Shown in pieces: positions 8,198 to 17,079 of a stretch of DNA of 64,000 nt. Source of the stretch: Ga0077527 sp964531455. GTDB lineage: Bacteria > Pseudomonadota > Gammaproteobacteria > Burkholderiales > SG8-41. The first letter of the stretch is position 1. Every line of letters starts with the position of its first letter. The position numbers were made by a program, and so were the translations under genes. The DNA lies in assembly GCA_964531455.1 (NCBI GenBank), contig CAZHFZ010000008.1, positions 22,699-86,698 on the forward strand, in the 5' to 3' direction. The notes under the pieces were generated by a model. It had not been told where the DNA came from. It worked only from the letters and a program-made list of their open reading frames with translations, and made no database searches.

Positions 8198-9439
8198 ATG
8201 CAGCACGCCGTGCGCAATTACGCCATCGTCACCGCGGCGTACTGGGGATTCACCCTCACCGACGGTGCCTTGCGCATGCTGGTGCTGCTGCATTTTTACC
8301 GGCTGGGCTACTCGCCGTTCACGCTGGCATTTTTGTTTCTGCTTTACGAAGCCGCCGGCGTGGTCGCCAACCTGATCGGCGGCTGGCTGGCGGTCCGCTT
8401 CGGCATCGCAAAAATGCTGATGGTCGGACTCACCACCCAGATCATCGGTTTCACCCTGCTCTCGCAACTCAATCCCGATTGGACGGCAGCGCTGTCGGTA
8501 GCCTGGGTATTGGTGGCGCAGGGCATTTGCGGTGTGGCCAAGGACCTGACCAAAACCGCCAGTAAATCAGCGATCAAGGTAACAGCGGATCAGGTCAAAA
8601 ATCAGCAGGCCGGGCAGTTGTTCAAATGGGTCGCGTGGTTTACCGGCAGCAAAAATGCGATGAAAGGCGTCGGCTTTTTCTTGGGTGGCCTGCTGCTCGA
8701 AACATTGGGTTTCAAGGTGTCGCTGTGGCTGATGGCCGGGCTGCTCGCACTGGTGCTGCTTGGCGTGGTGTTTTCACTGCCGCCGATGATGGGCAAAAGC
8801 AAGGCCTCGAAATCGGCAAAGGAACTGTTCGCCAAAAATCCGGGCATCAATGCGCTGGCGGCAGCACGCGTCGTATTGTTCGGTGCACGCGATGTCTGGT
8901 TCGTAGTCGGCGTTCCGGTTTATTTGTATTCGGTCGGATGGACATTTTCCATGGTCGGCGGTTTTCTCGCTGTATGGACCATCGGCTACGGTCTGGTGCA
9001 GGCCCTTGCACCACAACTGGTTCGCCGCAGCCAGGATGGCCTGAGCCACGAAGTGCCGGCCGCCCGCGCCTGGTCTGCGGTGCTGGCGCTGATTCCTGCA
9101 GGACTTGCAGCCGCGGTATACCTTGATGTGCCACAACTGCAATGGGTCGTGGTAATCGGCCTCGGCATTTTCGGTTTTGTATTTGCGGTGAACTCTTCCG
9201 TTCATAGCTACCTGGTGCTGGCTTATGCGGGTTCTGAAAAAGCCGCCGAGGACGTGGGTTTTTACTATGCCGCCAATGCATTGGGGCGTTTTCTCGGCAC
9301 CCTGCTTTCGGGATTGCTTTACCAATGGGGTGGACTGATTTATGCACTGCTCGGATCCGCACTGATGCTGTTGATCTGCTGGCTGATCACCCTGCGCCTT
9401 CCTGAAGCACGACCGGCCGCAATCGGCGCGGCAACATGA
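8198..9439 (+). CDS. arsJ: Organoarsenical efflux MFS transporter ArsJ
   Basis: Inner-membrane major facilitator of 413 residues with about 11-12 hydrophobic segments. The opening RNYAIVTAAYWGFTLTDGALRMLVLLHFY is characteristic of ArsJ. It exports 1-arseno-3-phosphoglycerate, which breaks down to arsenate outside the cell. It follows the GAPDH gene by 1 base and overlaps arsR by 4 (ATGA), so the three are one transcript. The cytoplasmic loop between the halves holds GKSKASKSAKELFAKNPG. Confidence is high because the family and its partner gene agree. Confidence 0.93.
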   Translation: MQHAVRNYAIVTAAYWGFTLTDGALRMLVLLHFYRLGYSPFTLAFLFLLYEAAGVVANLIGGWLAVRFGIAKMLMVGLTTQIIGFTLLSQLNPDWTAALSVAWVLVAQGICGVAKDLTKTASKSAIKVTADQVKNQQAGQLFKWVAWFTGSKNAMKGVGFFLGGLLLETLGFKVSLWLMAGLLALVLLGVVFSLPPMMGKSKASKSAKELFAKNPGINALAAARVVLFGARDVWFVVGVPVYLYSVGWTFSMVGGFLAVWTIGYGLVQALAPQLVRRSQDGLSHEVPAARAWSAVLALIPAGLAAAVYLDVPQLQWVVVIGLGIFGFVFAVNSSVHSYLVLAYAGSEKAAEDVGFYYAANALGRFLGTLLSGLLYQWGGLIYALLGSALMLLICWLITLRLPEARPAAIGAAT

Positions 9440-9843
9440 TCACCGAAGCGGCTTTAACCAATGAGGCCCGTTTTGTGAAAGCACTGGCGGCGCTGGCACA
9501 GATTTCGCGTCTGCGCGTATTTCGTCTGCTGGTGGGCGCCGGAAATGAAGGTTTGTATCCCGGGCAGATCGCCGATGCACTGGCCATTCCGGGCAATGCA
9601 CTGTCTTTCCACTTGAAAGAACTGCATTACTGCGGCCTGGTCACTCAATCGCGCGAAGGACGGTTTCTGCGCTACCGTGCCGACCTTGAAACGATGCGGC
9701 AGCTGATGGAATTCCTGGCTGCGCACTGTTGTCATGGAACATCTTGCGGCGTGATTCCGGCCATCGATTGTCAGACACCAAATACTTCAGATGCACAGTC
9801 AGGCATCAGGCAATTACAGGCCGCAAACCAATCACCGACTTGA
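9436..9843 (+). CDS. arsR: ArsR-family arsenic-responsive repressor
   Basis: Winged-helix repressor of 135 residues; the recognition helix region is around NALSFHLKELHYCGLV. The classic ELCVCD metal site of the R773/E. coli type is absent. Instead Cys98, Cys99 and Cys104 sit in HCCHGTSCG near the C-terminus, which resembles the C-terminal three-cysteine As(III) site of the Acidithiobacillus ferrooxidans ArsR. It presumably represses the whole operon from the palindrome at 7111 and is released by arsenite. ATG 9436 overlaps the arsJ stop. Confidence 0.92.
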   Translation: MITEAALTNEARFVKALAALAQISRLRVFRLLVGAGNEGLYPGQIADALAIPGNALSFHLKELHYCGLVTQSREGRFLRYRADLETMRQLMEFLAAHCCHGTSCGVIPAIDCQTPNTSDAQSGIRQLQAANQSPT

Positions 9844-9866
9844 TACAAAACAAAATGGGAGAAATC

Positions 9867-10367
9867 ATGGATAAAAAAACATTCAATGTGCTGTTTCTTT
9901 GCACCGCCAACTCCGCGCGCAGCATCATGGCTGAAGCCATACTCAACCAGAACGGCAAAGGCCGCTTAATCGGTTACAGCGCCGGCAGTCAACCCGCAGC
10001 GGCCGTGAATCCACACGCCATTGCGCTGCTGAAGCGCCACAATGTCAGCATCGACAGACTGCGCGCCAAGGACTGGTCGGAATTCGCGCAACCGGATGCG
10101 CCTAAAATGGATTTTGTTTTGACGGTCTGCGACAAGGCTGCCGGCGAAGTCTGTCCGATATGGCCGGGCCAGCCGATGACCGCACACTGGGGCGTTGATG
10201 ATCCGGCGATGGTGAAAGGCGAAGAGGAGACGATCATGAAAGCGTTCTACGACGCCTATATGGTGCTCAACCGGCGCATCGCAATTTTCCTGAGCCTGCC
10301 CATCGAAAAACTCGACCAGATCTCGCTGCGCAAGGAATTGGACAGCATCGGCAGCGTCAAGGCCTGA
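9867..10367 (+). CDS. arsC: Arsenate reductase, low-molecular-weight phosphatase type
   Basis: Reduces arsenate to arsenite. About 166 residues. The phosphatase-like loop CTANSAR (Cys12 and Arg18) and two further cysteines, Cys88 (TVCDKA) and Cys96 (EVCPIWPG), correspond to the three-cysteine relay of the thioredoxin-coupled pI258-type enzyme. HWGVDDPA is another family motif. Start ATG 9867 has GGGAGA (9857-9862) at good spacing; the reading frame extends upstream into arsR but that part is not conserved. It supplies arsenite to Acr3. Confidence 0.93.
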   Translation: MDKKTFNVLFLCTANSARSIMAEAILNQNGKGRLIGYSAGSQPAAAVNPHAIALLKRHNVSIDRLRAKDWSEFAQPDAPKMDFVLTVCDKAAGEVCPIWPGQPMTAHWGVDDPAMVKGEEETIMKAFYDAYMVLNRRIAIFLSLPIEKLDQISLRKELDSIGSVKA

Positions 10368-10426
10368 ACAAACGGGCCGTCTTATTGCACTGATTGCACT
10401 GATCGCAAAGCAGCGAAGGAATTGCC

Positions 10427-11440
10427 TTGGGTTTATTTGAACGGTATTTGAGCGCCTGGGTTGGCCTGGGCATGGCCGCCGGTGTCGCCCTGGGTCTGCT
10501 GATCCCGGGTTTTTTTCAGGCCATCGCGCAACTTGAATACGAGCACGTCAACCTTGTGGTCGCCGTATTTATCTGGGTGATGATTTACCCGATGATGATC
10601 CAGATCGACTGGAGTGCGGTAAAACAGGTGGGGCGCAGACCGCAGGGGCTGATGCTGACGCTGATCATCAACTGGCTGGTCAAGCCATTCACCATGGCGG
10701 CCCTTGCCGTTTTGTTTTTCGATTATCTCTTTGCACCTTGGGTCAACCCTCAAACCGCCAATGAATATATCGCCGGCATGATCCTGCTCGGCGTGGCGCC
10801 CTGTACCGCCATGGTGTTCGTTTGGAGCCAGTTGGTGAAGGGGGATGCCAGCTACACCCTCGTTCAGGTTTCGGTCAACGACCTGATCATGGTGGTGGCT
10901 TTTGCCCCGATCGCAGGACTGCTGCTGGGGCTGACCGATGTCACGGTGCCCTGGGCCACGCTGCTGCTGTCGACAGTGCTCTACGTCGTATTACCACTGC
11001 TGGCCGGCATGGCCACCCGCAATTTTTTGGCCCGACGATCAGCGCAGGCCATCGGCAACTTCGTACTCCGCCTCAAATCCTGGTCGGTGGCGGGCCTGAT
11101 CGGCACCGTAGTGCTGCTGTTCGGCTTCCAGGCGGGCACCATCGTCGAGCAACCCTTGATCATTGGCCTGATTGCCGTGCCGCTGGTGCTGCAGACATAC
11201 GGGATCTTTTTTATTTCATGGTGGGCGGCACGCCGGCTTAAACTGCCGCATGACATTGCCGGTCCCGCATGCCTGATCGGCACTTCGAATTTTTTTGAAC
11301 TTGCGGTTGCGGTGGCGATTTCCCTGTTCGGGCTGCACTCCGGCGCTGCATTGGCGACGGTGGTTGGTGTGCTGGTAGAGGTTCCGGTGATGCTGACGCT
11401 GGTCGCGCTGGTCAATGCCTGGAAACCCCGCAGCACCTGA
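10427..11440 (+). CDS. acr3: Arsenite efflux transporter Acr3
   Basis: Ten-segment inner-membrane arsenite exporter of the BART superfamily, 337 residues. The key Acr3 motif GVAPCTAMVFVWSQLVKGD carries the conserved cysteine needed for transport. The start is TTG 10427, supported by GAAGGA just upstream and the absence of a better ATG near the conserved GLFERYLSAWVGLGM opening. It lies 59 bases after arsC and closes the operon. The next gene on the same strand is pstS, with its own control region. Confidence 0.93.
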   Translation: MGLFERYLSAWVGLGMAAGVALGLLIPGFFQAIAQLEYEHVNLVVAVFIWVMIYPMMIQIDWSAVKQVGRRPQGLMLTLIINWLVKPFTMAALAVLFFDYLFAPWVNPQTANEYIAGMILLGVAPCTAMVFVWSQLVKGDASYTLVQVSVNDLIMVVAFAPIAGLLLGLTDVTVPWATLLLSTVLYVVLPLLAGMATRNFLARRSAQAIGNFVLRLKSWSVAGLIGTVVLLFGFQAGTIVEQPLIIGLIAVPLVLQTYGIFFISWWAARRLKLPHDIAGPACLIGTSNFFELAVAVAISLFGLHSGAALATVVGVLVEVPVMLTLVALVNAWKPRST

Positions 11441-11550
11441 GCCTGCCTGCAGGTATTGCGTTGCAAGGTGACTTTCTGACCTAAGCTACCGGCGCGCCTC
11501 AAAATAATATTGTAAGTAATTGATTTTATTATATTTTTTCAATTATTACA

Positions 11551-11584
11551 TTGTCATTCTATTGCAATATTTGAGCGTTAGAGT
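11551..11584 (+). promoter_or_regulatory. Pho box and -10 of pstS
   Basis: TTGTCAT (11551-11557), four bases, TTGCAAT (11562-11568): two PhoB half-sites repeating at 11 bp. Nine bases later is TTAGAGT (11578-11584). The spacing is the same as in the E. coli phoA promoter, as I recall it. The surrounding 60 bases are strongly AT-rich. This predicts PhoB activation under phosphate starvation. Confidence 0.65.
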
Positions 11585-11651
11585 CCTTCTGGCTTATGAG
11601 CCCCGCACTATAGGCGTCATTTGCAAACTCTAATTTATCGAGGAAGGTCAT

Positions 11652-12677
11652 ATGAACGCATTCATCCGAAATTTTGCAGTCGCCGCGGCTTCTGCCCTGG
11701 CGATGGTGTCAGCTGCACAGGCTGCCGACATCACCGGCGCAGGCGCCACTTTCCCGTACCCAATCTATGCCAAATGGGCTGAAGCCTACAAAAAGTCCAC
11801 CAATGTCGGCCTCAACTATCAGTCGATCGGTTCTTCCGGCGGCATCCGCCAGATTCGCGCCAAGACTGTAGCTTTTGGTGGAACAGACGCCCCGTTAAGC
11901 GGCGCCGAACTCGACAAAGACGGCATGGTGCAGTTTCCCGCCATCCTCGGCGGCGTGGTCCCGATCATTAACCTTGATGGTTTCAAGCCGGGTGAACTGA
12001 AAGTCACGGGCGAAGTACTGGCTGAAATGTTCATGGGCACCATCCCCAAATGGAACGATGCCAAGATCGCCGCTCTGAACCCCGGCAAAAAACTGCCGGA
12101 TCAGGCCATCACCGTAGTGCACCGCGCCGACGGTTCCGGCACCACCTTCATCTTCACCGACTACCTCAACGAAGTCAGCGCCGCATGGAAAGAAAAAGTC
12201 GGCAAAGGCGCAGCAGTCAAATGGCCGGCAGCGACTTCGGTCGGCGGCAAGGGCAACGAAGGTGTGGCAGCCAACGTCAACCGCGTCAAAGGCTCCGTCG
12301 GTTATGTCGAATACGCCTATGCCAAGAAAAACAACATCCCGCACCTGCAGATGCGTAACCGCGACGGCAAGTTTGTGGATCCGGACGACAAAACTTTCGC
12401 CGCTGCAGCCGCAGGCGCCGACTGGTTCAGCGTCCCGGGCATGGGCATTTCACTGGTGAATCTGAGGGGTGCCGATTCCTGGCCCATCACCGGCGCTTCG
12501 TTCATCCTGATGTACAAGAACCCGACCGACAAAGCCATGTCGCAGGATGTTCTGAAATTCTTCGACTGGTCGTTCAAGAACGGCAAGCAGATGGCGCTGG
12601 AACTGGACTATGTCCCGCTGCCGGACGTTCTGACCAAGGCGATTACCGAGAAAGTCTGGACGCAGATTGCCAAATAA
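11652..12677 (+). CDS. pstS: Phosphate ABC transporter, periplasmic binding protein PstS
   Basis: Secreted phosphate-binding protein, 341 residues. The Sec signal peptide is MNAFIRNFAVAAASALAMVSAAQA, with cleavage before ADITGAGATFPYPIYAKW. Phosphate-binding elements seen include GAGATFP, SSGGIRQI, FGGTDAPL and the RADGSGTTFIFTDYL loop. It starts the pst operon behind the Pho box. A terminator-like hairpin between pstS and pstC would give extra pstS transcript, as needed for a binding protein in excess over the permease. Confidence 0.97.
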   Translation: MNAFIRNFAVAAASALAMVSAAQAADITGAGATFPYPIYAKWAEAYKKSTNVGLNYQSIGSSGGIRQIRAKTVAFGGTDAPLSGAELDKDGMVQFPAILGGVVPIINLDGFKPGELKVTGEVLAEMFMGTIPKWNDAKIAALNPGKKLPDQAITVVHRADGSGTTFIFTDYLNEVSAAWKEKVGKGAAVKWPAATSVGGKGNEGVAANVNRVKGSVGYVEYAYAKKNNIPHLQMRNRDGKFVDPDDKTFAAAAAGADWFSVPGMGISLVNLRGADSWPITGASFILMYKNPTDKAMSQDVLKFFDWSFKNGKQMALELDYVPLPDVLTKAITEKVWTQIAK

Positions 12678-12693
12678 GCTCTAAATAAGGTAC

Positions 12694-12725
12694 GGAGTGC
12701 CCTTTACGGGCACTCCTTCTTTTTG
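12694..12725 (+). terminator. Hairpin with T-rich tail between pstS and pstC
   Basis: Perfect 9-bp stem GGAGTGCCC (12694-12702) and GGGCACTCC (12708-12716), 5-base loop, then TTCTTTTT. As the downstream pst genes follow without an obvious new promoter, it probably acts as a partial terminator or RNA 3'-end stabiliser. Confidence 0.85.
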
Positions 12726-12778
12726 GTTAGTAAAGTTAGTCAGTCAATAAGCAGTAAAGCACCATTTCCGGAGCATTC

Positions 12779-13801
12779 ATGAATACGTCCGCGGCAGAGA
12801 GCGCAACAACGTCAGGCAGTGCACCCGTGTCCGAAAGCGGAATGCGTGACCAGCGTCTGCTGCAGATCATCAAGAAGCAGCGTATTCAGGATTTCATATT
12901 CCACAAGATCACCCTGAGTTTTTCACTGATTGTGCTGGTCTCGCTGATCGGGATCCTGATCTCACTCGCAATCGTTGCCTGGCCGGCGCTGCAGAAATTC
13001 GGCGTCGGGTTTATCTGGCGCGTCGAGTGGGACATCATCAATGAAGAGTTTGGCGCCGCCATCGCGATTTTCGGCACCTTATCCAACGCCACCATCGCCA
13101 TCCTCATCGCCATGCCGCTCAGCTTCGGCATTGCCCTGTTCCTGACCGAAACCTGCCCCACCTGGCTGCGCCGGCCCCTCGGCACTGCCATCGAATTGCT
13201 TGCCGCCGTGCCCTCGATCATTTACGGCATGTTCGGCCTGTTTGTGTTCGCCCCGCTTTTTGCCGAATACGGCCAACCCGCGATGCAGTCCACCCTCGGG
13301 CAGATGCCCATCATCGGACCGCTGTTTGGCGGCGCCACCAACGGCATCGGCATCCTTGCCGCGGGCCTGATCCTGGCATTCATGATCCTGCCATTCATCG
13401 CTGCGGTGATGCGCGATGTGTTCGAAATCGTGCCCCCCATCCTGCGCGAGTCGGCCTATGGCATCGGCTGCACGACTTGGGAGGTGGTACGGTACATCGT
13501 GCTGCCCTACACCCAACAGGGCGTCATTGGCGGTGTGATGCTCGGACTGGGCCGCGCGCTCGGCGAAACCATGGCGGTGACCTTTGTCATCGGCAATTCC
13601 CAACGCATCAGCGCCTCACTCTTCTCACCGGGAACGTCGATCGCATCAACCCTGGCCAATGAATTCGGCGAGGCTGACGATTTCCACCTGTCGACGCTGT
13701 TCGCCTTGGGCCTGCTGCTGTTCGTGATCACCTTCGTGGTACTGGCCTGCGCAAAAATCCTGATCATCCGCACCGAACGGGCCAAGGGCCTGAAAACCTG
13801 A
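12779..13801 (+). CDS. pstC: Phosphate ABC transporter permease PstC
   Basis: Inner-membrane permease, 340 residues, six hydrophobic segments after a polar N-terminus of about 45 residues. The ABC-coupling loop (RESAYGIGCTTWEVVRYIVLP, with GRALGETMAV after it) is clear, and the binding-protein-dependent transport signature is intact. It pairs with PstA as heterodimer in the PstSCAB importer. It lies 101 bases after pstS, with the attenuating hairpin between them. Confidence 0.95.
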   Translation: MNTSAAESATTSGSAPVSESGMRDQRLLQIIKKQRIQDFIFHKITLSFSLIVLVSLIGILISLAIVAWPALQKFGVGFIWRVEWDIINEEFGAAIAIFGTLSNATIAILIAMPLSFGIALFLTETCPTWLRRPLGTAIELLAAVPSIIYGMFGLFVFAPLFAEYGQPAMQSTLGQMPIIGPLFGGATNGIGILAAGLILAFMILPFIAAVMRDVFEIVPPILRESAYGIGCTTWEVVRYIVLPYTQQGVIGGVMLGLGRALGETMAVTFVIGNSQRISASLFSPGTSIASTLANEFGEADDFHLSTLFALGLLLFVITFVVLACAKILIIRTERAKGLKT

Positions 13802-13829
13802 ACCCGACCAATCAAATAGGCAAACTGGA

Positions 13830-14678
13830 ATGAATAACAACCTGTATCGCAGGCGCCTAATGTCCAACCGCATCGGCATAACGCTGTCCATGCTGGCGAT
13901 GGTCCTCGGCATTTCCGTGCTGCTGTGGATACTGTTCGTACTGTTCAAGAACGGATTCCAGGCACTGGACTGGAACATATTTTTCAAATCGACACCGGCG
14001 CCCGGTTCCGAGGGCGGCGGTCTGGCCAATGCCATCGTCGGCAGTCTGATGATGGTCGGCTTCGCGACTCTGGTGAGCACACCAATCGGCATTCTCGCCG
14101 GCATCTACCTCGCCGAGTTCGGCGAAACCAGCAAGACGGCTGAAATCACCCGCTTCATGACCGACATCATGTTGAGCGCCCCGTCCATCGTGCTGGGCCT
14201 GTTCGTGTATGCGATTCTGGTCGCCCAGGTCAAACATTTCTCCGGCTGGGCTGGCACCATTGCGCTCGCGCTGATCGCCATTCCTGTGGTGCTGAGGACG
14301 ACTGAAAATATGCTGCGCCTGGTACCCGGCAGCCTGCGCGAGGCCGCCTTCGCTCTGGGTGCACCGCGCTGGAAAGTGACCACCATGGTCACCCTGCGCG
14401 CAGCCAAAAGCGGCGTTGTCACCGGTGTGCTTCTGGCATTGGCCCGGATCAGCGGCGAAACCGCACCGCTGCTCTTTACCGCGCTGAACAACCAGTTCTT
14501 CTCGCTTGACATGGGTGGCCCGATGGCCAACCTGCCGGTGGTGATTTTCCAGTTTGCACTGAGCCCCTACGACAACTGGGTACGCCTGGACTGGGGCGGT
14601 GCGCTGCTGATCACATTAACGGTACTGGTATTGAATATCCTGGCACGTGTGTTCTTCCGCGAGAAGGTATCAGCCTGA
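13830..14678 (+). CDS. pstA: Phosphate ABC transporter permease PstA
   Basis: Second permease subunit, 282 residues and six membrane segments. It contains GGGLANAIVGSLMM, the EAAFALGAPRWKVTTMVTLRAA coupling loop and the following ARISGETAPLLFTA motif typical of PstA. ATG 13830 is chosen; MSNRIG ten codons later is an alternative with similar support. It follows pstC by 28 bases and precedes pstB by 50. Confidence 0.95.
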   Translation: MNNNLYRRRLMSNRIGITLSMLAMVLGISVLLWILFVLFKNGFQALDWNIFFKSTPAPGSEGGGLANAIVGSLMMVGFATLVSTPIGILAGIYLAEFGETSKTAEITRFMTDIMLSAPSIVLGLFVYAILVAQVKHFSGWAGTIALALIAIPVVLRTTENMLRLVPGSLREAAFALGAPRWKVTTMVTLRAAKSGVVTGVLLALARISGETAPLLFTALNNQFFSLDMGGPMANLPVVIFQFALSPYDNWVRLDWGGALLITLTVLVLNILARVFFREKVSA

Positions 14679-14728
14679 CCGCGCCGGTTAACCGCAACCA
14701 TCACCAAATCCAGCCAAAAGAGCACGTC

Positions 14729-15508
14729 ATGAACAACACTCAAGAGCAAGAACCCAAGATCGCGATTCAGATCCGCAACATGAATTTTTTCTACGGAAAA
14801 TTTCAGGGACTGAAGGACATCAACCTCGACATCGCCGAGCACAAGGTCACCGCGTTCATCGGCCCTTCTGGCTGCGGCAAGTCCACGCTGCTGCGTGCAC
14901 TAAATCGCATGTACAGCCTGTATCCCGGGCAAAGGGCCGAAGGCGAAATTAATTTCTACGGTCAGAACATCCTCGAACCGAAGCAGGATCTGAACCTGCT
15001 GCGCGCCCGCATCGGCATGGTGTTTCAGAAACCGACGCCGTTCCCGATGTCGATCTACGACAACATCGCCTTCGGCGTACGTCTTTATGAAAACCTGTCC
15101 AAAGGTGAAATGGATGAACGGGTGCAATGGGCGCTGACCAAGACAGCGCTGTGGAATGAAGCCAAGGACAAGCTTAACCAGAGCGGCCTTGCACTCTCGG
15201 GGGGCCAGCAGCAGCGCCTTTGCATCGCGCGATCGGTCGCGGTCAAACCATCGGTGATCCTTCTGGATGAACCGACTTCCGCCCTTGATCCGATTTCCAC
15301 TGCAAAAATCGAAGAGCTGGTGAGCGAACTCAAGTCCGAGTACACCGTGGCAATTGTGACCCACAACATGCAGCAGGCAGCACGGGTTTCCGATTTTACC
15401 GCCTACATGTATCTCGGCGAAATGATCGAATTCGGAAAAACCGACCAGATCTTCATCAAGCCGCAGAAACAGGCGACGGAAGACTACATCACCGGACGCT
15501 TCGGATAA
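14729..15508 (+). CDS. pstB: Phosphate ABC transporter ATPase PstB
   Basis: ATPase that drives phosphate uptake, 259 residues. Walker A GPSGCGKST is at residues 45-53, signature LSGGQQQR, Walker B LLDEPTSALD, and the switch histidine in IVTHNMQQA. It is the last gene of this pst operon. phoU, which commonly follows pstB, is absent: only 9 bases separate pstB from the opposing glmM, so phoU and phoBR must lie elsewhere or be missing. Confidence 0.97.
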   Translation: MNNTQEQEPKIAIQIRNMNFFYGKFQGLKDINLDIAEHKVTAFIGPSGCGKSTLLRALNRMYSLYPGQRAEGEINFYGQNILEPKQDLNLLRARIGMVFQKPTPFPMSIYDNIAFGVRLYENLSKGEMDERVQWALTKTALWNEAKDKLNQSGLALSGGQQQRLCIARSVAVKPSVILLDEPTSALDPISTAKIEELVSELKSEYTVAIVTHNMQQAARVSDFTAYMYLGEMIEFGKTDQIFIKPQKQATEDYITGRFG

Positions 15509-15517
15509 GCGCTGAAT

Positions 15518-16867
15518 TCAGGCTGCTGCGCTTACTGCCTTTGCAATCGCAGCAGCACAGCGCGAAACGATTTGTTTCGACTTGCCTTCGACCATAACCC
15601 GGATGACAGGCTCGGTACCGGACGGCCGCAGCAATACCCGGCCATCATTACCGAGGATTTTTTCTGCTGCTGAAACCGCCTTTTGCACCACTGCAGCGGC
15701 AACAATATCGCGTGCCGAACCGCCGGCAAATCGCACATTCACCAGCACCTGCGGATACAGCTTGAAATCAACGGCCTGATCCAGTGTCTTGCCCGCTGCC
15801 AGCAGTGCCTGCATGACCTGAAGCGCGGACACGATAGCGTCACCTGTAGTGTGCTGATCCAGACAAATGATGTGGCCGGAATTTTCGCCACCGATCTGCC
15901 AGCCCCGCCCGTGCAACATCTCCAGTACATAACGGTCACCGACCTTGGCACGCGCGAAAGGAATCTTCTGTTTCGCCAGCGCCTGCGCCATGGCGAGGTT
16001 GGTCATCTGCGTCCCCACCACGCCACCGCGCAACGAGCGCGCGCTCTTGCGGTGCGCTGCAATAACGTAAAGCAGTTCATCGCCGTCGAAAATGCGACCC
16101 TTTGCGTCAGCCATGATCAGCCGGTCACCATCCCCGTCCAGCGCAACGCCGATGTCCGCCTTCGCACGTCTGACCGCACGCTGCAGTGATTCGGCGTGTG
16201 TCGCCCCCACACCTTTGTTGATATTAAAGCCATCCGGTTGAACACCAACTGTCACTACGTCAGCGCCAAGTTCGTGGAACACATGCGGCGCGATGTGGTA
16301 GCCGGCGCCATTCGCGCAGTCGACCGCAACGCGCAGGCCATGCAGATCCATCTTTGCAGGAAATGTGCTTTTGCAGAATTCGATGTAACGGCCGGCCGCG
16401 TCATCCATGCGCCGCGCCTTGCCCAGCCCGGAAGAGGACTTGCACTTGAGCGGTTGATCAAGCGCCAACTCAATTGCAGACTCGGTCGCATCGGCCAGTT
16501 TGTTGCCGTCAGCTGAAAAGAACTTGATTCCATTGTCCTGGTAGGGGTTGTGCGAGGCACTGATGACAATGCCGGCAGATAGCCGAAGAGTTCGTGTCAG
16601 GTAGGCAACACCAGGTGTGGGCATCGGACCGACCAGAAGCACATCGACGCCGGCGGATGACAGCCCGGCCTCCAGCGCGGACTCGAGCATGTAACCCGAA
16701 ACGCGGGTGTCCTTGCCGATGAGTACGGTCGGACGACCGCTGCCAGTGGATTTACCGGCAAGCACCTTGCCCGCCGCATAACCCAGACGCATTACAAAAT
16801 CCGGCGTAATGGGTGCATCACCCACCGTGCCGCGGACACCGTCAGTACCGAAATATTTCCTGCTCAT
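15518..16867 (-). CDS. glmM: Phosphoglucosamine mutase
   Basis: Converts glucosamine-6-phosphate to glucosamine-1-phosphate for UDP-GlcNAc, peptidoglycan and lipopolysaccharide. 449 residues, normal length. The phosphoserine loop VISASHNPYQDNGIKFF, Mg-binding DGDGDR, sugar-binding GGENSGH and phosphate-binding RPSGTEPVIRVM are all present. It follows folP on the same strand after 212 bases; folP-glmM order is common in proteobacteria. It converges with pstB with 9 bases between, and no terminator fits between them. Confidence 0.97.
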   Translation of the reverse strand: MSRKYFGTDGVRGTVGDAPITPDFVMRLGYAAGKVLAGKSTGSGRPTVLIGKDTRVSGYMLESALEAGLSSAGVDVLLVGPMPTPGVAYLTRTLRLSAGIVISASHNPYQDNGIKFFSADGNKLADATESAIELALDQPLKCKSSSGLGKARRMDDAAGRYIEFCKSTFPAKMDLHGLRVAVDCANGAGYHIAPHVFHELGADVVTVGVQPDGFNINKGVGATHAESLQRAVRRAKADIGVALDGDGDRLIMADAKGRIFDGDELLYVIAAHRKSARSLRGGVVGTQMTNLAMAQALAKQKIPFARAKVGDRYVLEMLHGRGWQIGGENSGHIICLDQHTTGDAIVSALQVMQALLAAGKTLDQAVDFKLYPQVLVNVRFAGGSARDIVAAAVVQKAVSAAEKILGNDGRVLLRPSGTEPVIRVMVEGKSKQIVSRCAAAIAKAVSAAA

Positions 16868-17079
16868 GGTTTATTTCCCGCCAAGATTCTTTTCAATACC
16901 CGATCAATGGGTACGCCAGGAACGTCAAAAAAGGCTTGAAGAATAGCAGCAAATGCGGTGTGGAAAAACCGCACCATAACCCGTTCTGAGTTGCCTGGGC
17001 TTTACTGATAATTCCGGATTCTTGTTGTTTATGACGCTTTTGGCGTCATGGCGGCGAAAAAGCCGTGGCTTGCCTGTGA

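Noticed and set aside
17031..17049. Palindrome ATGACGC/GCGTCAT between folP and glmM
   Set aside because: Seven-base stem with no T-run and no matching second site; too weak to call a terminator or operator.
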